The translations under genes were made by a program, and so were the position numbers. Below are positions 45,269-55,445 of a stretch of 64,000 nucleotides of DNA, in pieces. The notes under the pieces were generated by a model, which saw only the letters and a list, made by a program, of their open reading frames with translations, was not told the origin of the DNA and did no database searches. The stretch is from assembly GCA_013115125.1 (NCBI GenBank), contig JABANN010000072.1, forward strand, positions 1-64,000. The letters run 5' to 3'. Position 1 is the stretch's first letter; every line of letters starts with the position of its first letter. The DNA is from Perkinsus olseni. Taxonomy: Eukaryota > Perkinsozoa > Perkinsida.

Positions 45269-45322
45269 GCCGAGGCTCGTGAGAATGACTGAAAATTTTC
45301 CCATCATTCTCACGAAACTCGG
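45269..45322. repeat. Imperfect 19-bp inverted repeat
   Basis: The left arm 45270-45288 and right arm 45304-45322 pair at 17 of 19 positions (core GTGAGAATGA / TCATTCTCAC) around a 15-nt spacer with AAAATTTTC. It lies about 100 bp downstream of the stop at 45423 of the minus-strand gene, so it could be a 3'-end structure. Confidence 0.6.
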
Positions 45323-45422
45323 CTGAGAGTTTTCAAGCTCAATCAAAAAGGTAGGAACTAGCGTGTGAAAGCGTCACGGAGCGCCACACAGCGCTAGCTA
45401 CCACACCTCGGAGAACCGAAGG

Positions 45423-47060
45423 TCATCCGGCAAATGCAATAATCAACATCGGATACGGCATACGTTCGGCATCGGAGCTTCCGTCCCTCTCTTCATCAGC
45501 GGCAATAGTCGTACTCTTCTTCCTAGCTGGTGTGCTCGGGTTCACAGCAACTTCGGGTACCGGTATATTCGCCGATTTCATGCACTGCTCGATCTGCAGC
45601 AGACAATTTCGTGGCGCGCGACAATGACCACACTGACCTTATCCTTGATGCCCTCGTCTTTTCCTCTCACCGCCCTTCTATGCAACGCGTTCAACAGCAG
45701 TTCTATCCACGGATATTCCTGTGCGCAGCTCGGTTTCACCGCCAGGGACCCGAGCATGCTCAAGATACTCTCAGACGTATCTATAACACGATGAACGAGT
45801 CGTTCAGAACGACCTCCATATCGAGAGCACGCTCCAGACTCGGTATAACAAGATCCAACCGCTCAGGTTCAATTCGGCCAGCGAGGCGGAAAAATTATGC
45901 TAATTCGCCCACAAATTCCCTGGACTAAGTGAAGAGATAGTATAAGTGAAATCAGACCCACCGATTTCACGCAAATTTTCTGTTTTTCCCGTGTTCGCGC
46001 CGGGCGAATACGGAGCCCGATGTTTACCTGTGCCCTGAGCTCCTCCTGGAAGGCCTAGCGGTACAGCGATGGGGTGGAGACAGCTTCGAAGGATCGCTAT
46101 GTTATCTGATCGACCATGCGAAGTTCAACTCCCCTCCGTTCACAGGGATCATATTCTCGTATCCAAAGCAGGACCATTGGTATTTTCTAAAGTTTCCGAG
46201 GTTGCTCGGGTGATCATTCAATAACCCAGGAGGCCGAAAAATTACAAACCATGACGCACATTGGCTCACATCCGTACCATAACAAACGGAACTCCCACCT
46301 GTAGCAGATTCAGCTCGGACAGCATGGAAGCGACTCGCCAACTGGGGCACAGTAAACGCCTGAAACTTGTATGACGAGGTCGAGGACTGAGGAAGAACAA
46401 GAACGCCATCAAAACGGGCATCAGTGCCTCCCCCTTGAGAAAATAGACTTGCCTCAGCTTCATCCTCCACACATTCAACTTGCTCGTCTTGCGACTCTTG
46501 AACTTCCTCAACGCCAAGAGACACAGTGATAAGTCTCAGTAGCAGATGCAGTATCAGATGCAGAAGTCGCTGGTCACCACCCAATGTATCGAAGAGTCCA
46601 ACCCTGAAAACATACCAAATAATTTCGCGGCGCGCGAAATTTCCCGGAGTGCTCTGTGCCCACTTCACAGCAAGAAGACCAATGAAGCATATCGCCAGGA
46701 ACTCGGGAGCTCGAACAAGCCGAAGCGATTGATCCCGCAGATCTTTGTGGACCTGAGAAGAGGCGAAGCGATGCAAGCGTATAAGTCGAACCTCACCGCA
46801 GTACTCTGACAATTCGAATATAGAAACACGAGAAAGCACGAGAAGTGAGTCACAGAGGAGTGAGCTTGGCCGAGCTTCTCCCAAATGCCCTCAACAATCT
46901 CCATCTGGCTGCCTCCTCACCTTTGCCCGTTCATGGTTATAAATAACATCCTCGAACCACCACTCAGTGAGCGTTCGACGCTCTCGCTTCAAGTGAGCAA
47001 TCTGAGAATGAATGACAGCACTAGTGGGCAACCTGGGAACGGAGAAAGCAGTATCCGAAC
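45423..47060 (-). CDS. Unassigned multi-exon protein with two motif-bearing introns
   Basis: Supported exons in transcript order are: about 47060-46935 (SQIAHLKRERRTLTEWWFED), about 46765-46664 (VHKDLRDQSLRLVRAPEFLA), 46603 to about 46320 (VGLFDTLGGDQRLLHLILHL then an acidic stretch), about 45770-45638 (SILSMLGSLAVKPSCAQEYP) and 45593-45423 (IEQCMKSANIPVPEVAVNPS, ending PMLIIAFAG and stop). The joins 46664/46603 and 45638/45593 are phase-verified. The protein is mostly helical, with Leu-rich segments. I recognise no catalytic motif; HEAT-type scaffold or transport factor are possibilities only. Other exons between 46.3 and 45.8 kb remain unresolved. Confidence 0.55.
45594..45637 (-). repeat. 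44-bp intron with the GGCGCGCG motif
   Basis: Minus-strand GTCAGT ... CTGCAG joins ...DEGIKDK to IEQCMKSANIPV in phase. The motif on the plus strand is AATTTCGTGGCGCGCGACA at 45605-45623, antisense to the gene and occupying nearly half the intron. Confidence 0.8.
46604..46663 (-). repeat. 60-bp intron with a perfect ATTTCGCG palindrome
   Basis: Minus-strand GTGGGC ... TTTTCAG joins ...IGLLAVK to VGLFDTLGGDQ in phase. The motif at 46622-46640 is ATTTCGCGGCGCGCGAAAT, whose 8-nt arms ATTTCGCG and CGCGAAAT are perfect complements around three bases. The intron is 60 nt, a multiple of three, and has no stop in the host frame. Confidence 0.8.
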
Positions 47061-47117
47061 TCGACCATAGGCACGATGACGACCTTCCAAACATGATTTA
47101 CAGCCTCATGTCGACGA

Positions 47118-48175
47118 CTAGACAGCTTTCCTGATGATGTATTCTGCCCAATACACCGAACTCGCACCAAACACAGACCCCACCCACGCGACTGCAATCG
47201 AGCGACTCAATCCACGGAGAAGAATGGCGGAAAATGCCCAAAATGCTACGGGGAAAAGATCCAAGAATTCTGGAAATACTTATTCTAATCATCGGCTCGG
47301 CAATGCTCTCGAGAAGACCGAAAACTCGTCACACTCTGATTCATACCGCTGTTGGTGCATTAAAATGTCACCACCACAACTCTCCCCCTCTCACCAGTCT
47401 TTCCTCTACATCCTGCTGTTCCCTCCACACCCAAGTGGGGTGCAGCAAGTCCACGAGGCCCCACTGGTCTTCCCTTAGAGTATATGAACCTGCCAGCAAA
47501 ATTTCTCAGTGACGGTGTCGTTATCATCTTCGCGCTCCCTCCACTCACTGCGTTGCCCAGCAGTATTTCTAGTATCTTCCATTTCTGTCTTCGCCACGGA
47601 TGCAAGATTCTCTTGCAAAAGCTCAGCATCCGCTACCGCCAAGGTATTGGTAAACTTGTCAAGGCGAGGATCTCTTGCGTACGACATCCTAAGTACCATA
47701 ACATTCTGAGACCCTCCTCGGCAATTATCTCGACATCATCAACTCACACGACGTCTCGCGATGTCTTCCGAGAGACGACGAAGGACCGACTCGCTAGGCA
47801 GTAGGCATCGATCGACAGTCGCGAAGGAAAGGAAAATCATCAGTTCAATTCAACCACAATAATTCCAAATGTTCCAAATTCCAAATGCCCCTTTGGTGCC
47901 CAAGCCTACGTCAGTTGCCCAGCAGCAGCCAACCGCTGCCTCAGATGCTGCCTCGAAGTCACTTCCGTGTACTGCTTTCCATCACTATCCGTAGTACCCG
48001 ATGCATACGGCGATACCAAAGCACAGAGAATCTGAGAATCACAACAGCGCTCGCCAAGACGATCGATTTAACTGAACAGCACACACGAGAAGGTCTCCCT
48101 CTCGAAGCGTACCTTGACCACACAGCACAGCTTCTTGACGTATCTTTCGCCCTCTTCAACCGAGGATGAGCTCAT
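47118..48175 (-). CDS. Small protein with a C-terminal hydrophobic hairpin
   Basis: A likely first exon begins at the ATG near 48175 (SSSSVEEGERYVKKL) and ends at a GTACGC donor near 48114. A second supported exon lies near 47690-47500 (SYARDPRLDKFTNTLAVADA, then an acidic segment). The last exon (about 47280-47118) reads FPEFLDLFPVAFWAFSAILL, RGLSRSIAVAWVGSVFGASS and VYWAEYIIRKAV before the stop. The two hydrophobic stretches separated by RGLSR look like a membrane hairpin, as in small organelle-membrane proteins. Joins between these exons are not verified and a middle exon may be missing. Single-base position uncertainty applies near 48114. Confidence 0.45.
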
Positions 48176-48508
48176 CGGTGGGATATATTCACACCAGGCC
48201 ACGGTCGGTCGGATTCCAAATGCCGACAACAAGTGTCTGATTCACAATGAAAAAGTTTTTGCCCCAAAATCGATAAACCGTTTTGAAATCTTTTGGATAC
48301 TGCACTGAGCCATACTCTACAAGAGCGAGTACTTTTCGCTAGCCCGAAAGCGGCAGCAGTATACTCTTGGCGGATAGGCTAACTGAATCGAAAGAGTCAA
48401 GCAGCATCGAAAACAAGAAAGCATTGGTCAGCTCGACGCCCCGCTGGCTCCGCAACCCCACATAGTGTTCTGTTCAACGATCCCGAATCGGAATGGCAGA
48501 CTTGAAGC

Positions 48509-48829
48509 TCACTTTATGAATCTTCCAGAGTCATGGCAAAGTTTGCTGGTGAGAAGGACGGCGAGGAGGTCAAGATCAGCAAAGGCGTGGTGGAAGTAGT
48601 TGGCTACATAGAACTCGTGCTCAGAGCGTACGGCATCACCTAAGGGCAGAACCACTCCGGCTAAGATAGGAGATCGCAAAACATTAGTTAGGAAATCGCA
48701 AGAGTTCAAGATTTGCCAGGGCCCCTGGGATGCTTCCCCCACAGTCAGCCGACAAAACCGAGCGGAGACCCCTCTGAAGCGCTCTACCAACGAACCTGCT
48801 CCAATACTAGTAATCACGAGAGGAAACAC
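48509..48829 (-). CDS. C-terminal exon(s) of an unassigned protein
   Basis: An open minus-strand frame reads SPILAGVVLPLGDAVRSEHE, FYVANYFHHAFADLDLLAVL and LTSKLCHDSGRFIK before a stop at 48509. It is protein-like and probably a soluble enzyme C-terminus, but no family is recognised. A 26-bp direct repeat lies in and just upstream of it. Confidence 0.45.
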   Translation of the reverse strand: MFPLVITSIGAGSLVERFRGVSARFCRLTVGEASQGPWQILNSCDFLTNVLRSPILAGVVLPLGDAVRSEHEFYVANYFHHAFADLDLLAVLLTSKLCHDSGRFIK

Positions 48830-48858
48830 TCATTAGGAAATCGCAAGAGTTCAAGATT
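48688..48858 (-). repeat. 26-bp direct repeat, two copies 145 bp apart
   Basis: TTAGGAAATCGCAAGAGTTC plus AAGATT occurs at 48688-48713 and again at 48833-48858 with no mismatch. The first copy falls within the minus-strand frame ILNSCDFLTN. The arrangement fits a local duplication or a target-site-like duplication flanking a 119-bp segment. Confidence 0.7.
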
Positions 48859-49383
48859 CATAAAGTCAGCCCTGCCACCCTGCTCACCATTTCTTATCCA
48901 CAGCCCGCTGCAAACTTCCTCGTGCTGGACCAACGCCCTCAGAGGGAACTCCAGCAACCGCACTATCTCAAAATCATCATCGTCACGAAGTTGAGCAGGG
49001 ACACAGCTCAGGCCAAACCTGTATCAAGGGAGAATCTTCCGCGTGCGCAACAGAGCGCATCTTACTTGTGTATTGTGAGCGTATAAAGTGCAACATACAG
49101 CCTCGACAAAGATACGTGCATCGAGCACAAGTCCTTCCCACTATCCCATCGCCTCGAGGCAGCCACCATCTTGGGGAGCAGATCCCGACCCTCGGACCAG
49201 GTGAATGGTGACGGCAAAGTACCTGGTCGGAAAGTGGTACTCAGAGAAGCTAGGCGGCGACAATGGTCGAAGCGACGAAAGGGATAGGTGAATATCAAAA
49301 ATCTTTTCAAATCGGGAGAATAACCTCCACGAGCACTTCAAACCATATATAGCTACAACACGATATGACAGTAGTATACCAAT

Positions 49384-49600
49384 TCAGGGCATCGCCGCCC
49401 CTCCGATCGAAGACTGCAAAATTGTGGACATTCTGCCGCCCTGTGTAGATCTGTCAACGATACCCTTACTTTCAGCGGACGAGAGAGCCCCAATGGCTCC
49501 AACCCCAGGAGCCAGTCTAGTCTCCCAGTCAATAAGCGCCTCTCGAACTTGCAGTAAGAGGTCACCACACAACTGTGCAGAACCGTAACTGACATCCGCA
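49384..49600 (-). CDS. C-terminal exon of an unassigned protein
   Basis: The frame reads LCGDLLLQVREALIDWETRL, APGVGAIGALSSAESKGI and MSTILQSSIGGAAMP, ending at a stop at 49384. Helical and protein-like; upstream exons are not resolved. Confidence 0.45.
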
Positions 49601-49631
49601 GTAATCGCCGTAGAGACTGCTCATTCAACAA

Positions 49632-50419
49632 CGTGTGTCTACGACGGGTGGACTACATTCCTGTTCAATTTACGGTATGAGAAACCACTGACCCGAGATT
49701 CGTCAGCTTGGGTATCGGCCCGAACTATAAATAGTATTACTCATTCAAAGGCGATGAATTCACTGAGCACCCATTCAACCGGAATTATTCCTGGCACCAA
49801 GTTCCGATTCAGCCATCAAGAATTCAACTATAAGCTATGCCACGGACATCTAAACCTGCACGCATGCGCAAACCTACTGGTATATTATATCGACGATCAA
49901 CCAGGAGTGACTGACCGCGTCGTTGTGAAGGGACAAAGCGCCGGTCCACTCAGGATCGGAGAACCTGACAACAACAGAAGGATTTTCACATGTAACTAAT
50001 GGAGTATTGCGACGCGACGTTGAACAGTTCCTGATAAAAATCACTGAGCAAAGATGGTTGATGAAAACGTCATAAAATCCCCGCATAAAATGCACGATGA
50101 AAATTACTCTTTCATTTTTGTGTATATTTTGCGACTGTCCATAGATACAGCCCGGTCAAAAAACTGTCCAGAGCCGAATTCATACTATGAATATACCAGG
50201 GTTCAGAGCTCATTAGGTCAGAAGTCTGTAGAGCTTTCGATTGGTGTAAGTCTCGTAGAACAGCTCTCGCTTCTCATCGAGAAAAATGATTTTTAGATTT
50301 TTTTGCCGACCCAGAGTTAATTAACACAGTGATCTGGTGCTATCTCCCGTGGGAGATCAGCTCTGGACAGTTTTTGTCGACCGGACTGTAGTAAAGGGTA
50401 CCGGTGAAGCTTACTCGAC
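49632..50419. other. Nothing supportable
   Basis: AT-richer sequence with short frames only. No exon, RNA gene or repeat that I can defend. Confidence 0.4.
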
Positions 50420-50806
50420 ATGAGCTCCTCTCTGCACTCTATGAGCGTAGCAGTACTGCGCCAACTTCAACATCTCACACCAGCCAGGCATGACAATCCT
50501 GTAAATGAACCATTCGAGGCGGGGAAGAGTGACGCAGGCTCACTACTCTTTCATAATTTTGCCATCATCTCGCATGATAACTTCATGGACCTAGCACGAA
50601 GACGTCAGTCAAGACTCGAACAGTGCCACCGCGCATGGCAAACCCAAACAAAGTGGCTTCCGGTCATTCTACAACGATCTGTTCAGGAGCGGCTACTCGA
50701 AACAATCAACAAGGATAGGGTTTTCCCTTCGCGCTCAGTCCAGCCTAGAATGTTTCTAGTAGAAACATCGGCTAGGCCGCTTCAGCCGAGTCTGCGAGTT
50801 CACTAG
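50420..50806 (+). CDS. Possible exon or short gene, 128 codons
   Basis: An ATG-initiated frame reads SVAVLRQLQHLTPARHDNPV ... FHNFAIISHDNFMDLARRRQ ... WLPVILQRSVQERLLETINK. The composition is reasonable and no stop interrupts it, but no family is recognised. The minus strand shows nothing better. It ends against a perfect 25-bp palindrome. Confidence 0.3.
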   Translation: MSSSLHSMSVAVLRQLQHLTPARHDNPVNEPFEAGKSDAGSLLFHNFAIISHDNFMDLARRRQSRLEQCHRAWQTQTKWLPVILQRSVQERLLETINKDRVFPSRSVQPRMFLVETSARPLQPSLRVH

Positions 50807-50826
50807 TCTAGTGCCACTAGACTAGT
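50802..50826. repeat. Perfect 12-bp-arm palindrome
   Basis: ACTAGTCTAGTG, one base C, then CACTAGACTAGT. All 12 positions of the arms pair. A one-base centre makes a DNA cruciform or a protein-binding site more likely than an RNA hairpin with this exact loop. Confidence 0.75.
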
Positions 50827-53800
50827 CGTGTCGCGATTTTTCCAGCGCTCAGCAGAGCCGCGGAGCCTGTCCGTCTTCTCAACTTTTCCCAGACGTAGGC
50901 GGCAGTGTAGGACTTCTCGAAATTATCGCACGCATACGGGCGATATCTCGCATGGAGGTATCCAAACGCCTAGTTTGCGGATGAGAACACAAACCCGTGC
51001 CTGTGATGCACTCTTACGGCATGACGAAGAAAAGCTCCTAGCACACCTTGAAAAAAGGGTTCTTGACATTGGTAGCACCACTGTAACTTAGTTTCATAAC
51101 TAGTAATATCGGTGCGGCCGCACTGATGAGGCCTCCCTGATGCTCGAAACGGCGGAACATAATGATGCCGGGGCAGCGTCGCTCAATTGTGTGTCCGGTC
51201 GCGGCCCTTCGGTTTACAGGGGCCGTGCGTGATCTTCGAGATTAGATTAGATCTTCTTGATGGCGTACCCCGGCGAAAGTCACATCATCATAGCTTAAAC
51301 TGATCACCTCGTCCGCCCGAAAGAGGCCGAAGATAGCGACAATGCCTGCTACCTCATTACCAGCAAGAGAGCGCCACAGAGCGGCAAGTCCTGCAACTCG
51401 CCGGTACTAGCTCCCAGTACCCTGAAAAGCATATATGCTGCGAAGATATCTCCGGTGAAGGGCTCGTCCTCTTCTTGGCTGAATGAGAATGAAGATGAGC
51501 CTTTCTTATAGGTCCGCCAGCTTGCTCAGTGGCGCTGGGTCAGTGCTTCATATCACCAGTTGATATAACTTATATGGCATATCATATAAGCAATAACTTG
51601 GCATCCCTACCTCTGTTAGTTCGAATACGTTTCGGGTTATTAGTTCACCGCTAATTCTCATTCCGCGGGATCACATCACAGTCTCGAGAGAGCACTGGAA
51701 ACCCGCTCGGCAGCGGCCGACGTTGGCGACACGACTCTGCAACCGATGCTGTAAAAGATCCATGACGAATATGCGACATAGTCCAGCGCACAGTGTCATC
51801 CCCTCAGACCTCGTTTGCACGACGAGGCGTCCTCGTCAGCTGCCGGTACACGGATCTGATTCAGATATGAGCAGTAAAGGCGAGGGCGCACTCTGGTAGT
51901 CTTTTGGGGAGTAATTGACACGACCCAACTTCGAACGGCTCGCAGAAAACTCCGCAGTTCGGGAAGTACTGCCGTCAGGCGACGCGGATCCAAACCAGTT
52001 AAGCTTGCAGGCTGAACTGTAACGCTCCTTTGGACAGCTACCCTAACATACCACCATCTCTATGATTAGGAAATCCACTGAGGGATACCCTAAGGTTACG
52101 ACGGAGAGCTTTCTTGTTGAACGCGATTATCCGACTCCTCGGGAATACCACATACCAAACTTCCTAATGGCAGAGCCACGGTGAGCCGAGCTCCCTTAAG
52201 TACGATGCATGAGGGTCGTTAGCTGAGCTGACTCAGCTCTGCCACGATGATTGCGCCCGAGGTGTCCATTAGCCTCGGTCCCCTATCCTTGAAGTACCAG
52301 GCATATCATGGGGGGTTCATTGCTCATTCAATCAATGCGAGAATAGGCGTCGGCAGGCCCATGACATGGACGGCAACTTGCCCTGCCGAGACTAAACCGT
52401 TAGCGAACGTTCCATCTCGAAGCTGCGAAGCAATGGTGGCCTTGAGGTGACGGTGACCTCGCGCCATCACCTTGCGGTATTTCCGCACCCACTGCGTCAC
52501 CGTGACCGTCCCTTGTGCCAGGACTGCCTCACCTCATCATGATCCAGAACGTAAAGTAGGTCCATAGTGCATTGAGTAAGCTCATGCTTCTTGATGACAG
52601 CGTGTCTAACGTCTACACCCCGATACATGCCGCCAGTACCTGGAGCAGGAATATCTTTCGGCGGTCGAGTATAATACAAAAGGTCCCTCGACGAACAATC
52701 CCATGAAATCTTGAAGACTCATTTCATGAGCCTGTTTCTACCATCCCCTACAGGTCACCTACCTTCTTCCTGAATGACAGCTCGCATCAACATGTCTCGT
52801 GCAGTTCGGAGTATAGTGCCGAGGACGTCATACCTGACACTAAGCCATCCAGGATGGAAAGAAACTTTACTCATCTAATTTACTACTACTCGTCACTAAT
52901 TATACTTCGAAATAGTAAACGTTATTATCAACCTGACCTCCCTTAAGTTTCGAACGCTCACCACTTACTCAGTAGCCAACATAACAGTAACATCCTTGCG
53001 GGTGAACATCTGACACGTAAAGTCCCCCAGCTCGCTATGTCGTTGTATCTCGGCAGCGGCAGACGGGTCCTCAGATCCCAGGCCAGCCTGAGAAATATGA
53101 AATCCATCCACCAGGAATAGAACCAACGACCCATCACAGTAAGGAGTTGCTACCTCTCGAGCTGGGCTGGTTCGTGCTAGGGCCAAGTCGTAATACAGGC
53201 GTACAAAAAGTATTGAAAAATCGTGTTTGAACCTGCTAAAGACCTCAGCACACCCGCAGCGGGTGTTTTCTTAGCGAGTGACCCGGTAAGAAAACGCAGA
53301 TCATGTCAACTATAATGACTTTTGACTGGCACCGGGTCTCATTGGTCCTAATATAATTCAAGGACCTCACGCGCGCAGATAGATGAGTCACAACTATCAC
53401 AAGTTGTACTCAATCAGAGCTGATCTGTAATGAGAGAGGATACGAATTAACTTCCCTCTACGTACGTTAAATCAAGCATCTGATCTACTATAAAATTGGT
53501 GAGAGCTTTCCTTCCCTTCGTCCCCAGTCTGTGCAGACTAGTCAGCAAAGCCTCGATAATGGTTAACGGGGTAGTAGCCGGCGTCTCCGTATCGAAAGGT
53601 ACCTGGTCCAGCGACGGGGAGACGCGAATGAGCAAGATTCAAAGTATGGCCTTGAGAACTATTATGCAGTACGCCGCACGATGGCGCCGAAATTCAAAAT
53701 GCCGAAGAAAAGGAGCCTTGACGAACCGTCTGTGCACACGCCTCTAAAGTACCAAAATCACGGATGAGACTTTCGACAGATAGTATGAGCCACAACATAA

Positions 53801-54522
53801 GAATATGGCTTTGCAAATGCGTGCAAATGAGTCCTACGCGAAGATATCTACAATCCATTTTCCCCTTGGGCCCAAGGACCTTGGGGGACTCTGAATTTTG
53901 GCCGCATCATCGTGCGTCGTCTCTCCCAGGTACGCTATATGCCAATACTCGGCATCAGTGGACTGTCGAGCATGATTCCAACTACCAGCAATGAGATAGC
54001 CCTTTCCGTGGAGTACTATACATGGACACTACCCGAAAACAGCTCCCGAATTACTGGAATTGGGCACATACCACATTTTTCCGGAATACTCAGAGATTAT
54101 TCAGGGCACCGCCGCCAAACTGAGCTCGGCACTCAGAATCCACACAAAACCCACAGTCCCCTACCGATCGATTTGTCGCCTTATCGAGCCTCAGAGCAGG
54201 AGACTGTAGAATTGCCTTCGCTGTGCATCGCCGTAGCCCATCATGCAGAGTTGACAGGTCCATCATCCACTGCAGTATGATGGATATTTGCTCGTCCAAT
54301 AGAGGTAGCCGAGCTCTGATGTCGAAGGGAGGAAGGCTGAGGTGGTAGAAGAGACGTGCCCTACAACTGCTGAGGTGAATCGGCCAACTCACTTCGGCGT
54401 CCCTGCCTTTAACGAGTCCTTCACAGTCATGGTCTCGTGTACCATTTCTAACAGAATGCCACATACCACACCTGAGAGAGAAGGAAATGGAGTGCGCCGG
54501 GAATAATAACCCGTAGCTAATG

Positions 54523-54590
54523 ACGCCGGCAGGATTCGAACCCGCGACCTCGGGAAGCTGATCCAGTTCCACATCAACACCATGTTCCTA
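54523..54590 (-). repeat. tRNA-like relic
   Basis: On the minus strand GCGGGTTCGAATCCTGC (B box at 54543-54533) is followed by CGGCGTCATTA. This repeats the GTCATT tail seen in the intron relics of the giant gene. The 5' half is degenerate. Confidence 0.5.
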
Positions 54591-55144
54591 CACGACAAGG
54601 TACCCACACCCTTACCAATCGCCGATGTTAATATCGATCTGGTGAGGGTAGGAAGCCCGTCAGCTGGATCCACATCAGGCAAGGGTCCCGTGTGGCGACG
54701 ACAGAAGCCTTGAGGTTTCCAAGCATATGCATCGCCGCAGTCACAGCAGCCGTAATCCGACCTGACCGGAGACGCTGGAATAAACATTATCAAACACAAG
54801 TGACGACTCTGCCAGAGTTCACTAGCACATATTCTGATATGTTCGGTGGACTGCTAGTCAGTTCACTAGTCGGTCAACACACTCACCGCATGAGCACCAC
54901 CAGGTGACGAACTTCGTCGAGTAATATAGATTCTTCCGACCCACCTTGATATGAAGAAGTCATGGCCTTCATGGTCTCCCTCGTCGAAGCAAGCAACACA
55001 GATACACGACGCCGAACCTGTCAAAAACTACAGTAACAGATTCAATTTTCCAAACAAATCAGTTCATAAACTTACTCAACCCACAGGTTTTGCATCCGTA
55101 GGCGATGGTCTCACGGCCATCAGCGACGTACCTGAAATCAGAGC

Positions 55145-55215
55145 CAAAATGACGGCTCCGGGAATCGAACCTGGGTGCCAGACAACATCAAGGAGACGAT
55201 GATGCTGCCTAATGA
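55145..55215 (-). repeat. tRNA-like relic
   Basis: On the minus strand CCCAGGTTCGATTCCCGG (B box about 55171-55161) is followed by AGCCGTCATTTTGG. It shares the GTCATTTT tail with the other relics. The host intron, if any, is unidentified. Confidence 0.5.
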
Positions 55216-55394
55216 ACACCGAACCGTGATACAATGATCCCGATTCCGATTCGTCCAGAGCAATCCTGAAGCGAGCTGCGATCGGCGAAGGACTTCGAAA
55301 AAGCCAAACTTGATTCACAGAATATCTGCCTCCCGATCGTACCAGACTGAATCACAGCGACATTTAGCGCCTTTACTGCTCGGTAGGGATTCAC

Positions 55395-55445
55395 ACCTGA
55401 CAAGCAACCGTCTGGTCCTCGGTTCAAATCCCACGGGTCATGCAT
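55395..55445 (+). repeat. tRNA T-arm relic
   Basis: CTCGGTTCAAATCCCACGGG followed by TCATGC. B box present; the rest of a tRNA is not clear. Confidence 0.35.

Noticed and set aside
51108-51160. Hammerhead ribozyme-like core (CTGATGA at 51123, GAAAC at 51146) next to GGTGCGGCCGCA
   Set aside because: Stem II pairs poorly (G-C, G-T, then a C-C mismatch), and no NUH cleavage site with consistent stems I and III could be placed on either side.
53250-53270. ACACCCGC-A-GCGGGTGT followed by TTTT as a transcription terminator
   Set aside because: The one-base loop cannot form an RNA hairpin as drawn, no gene ends there, and such terminators are bacterial. Kept only as a palindrome.
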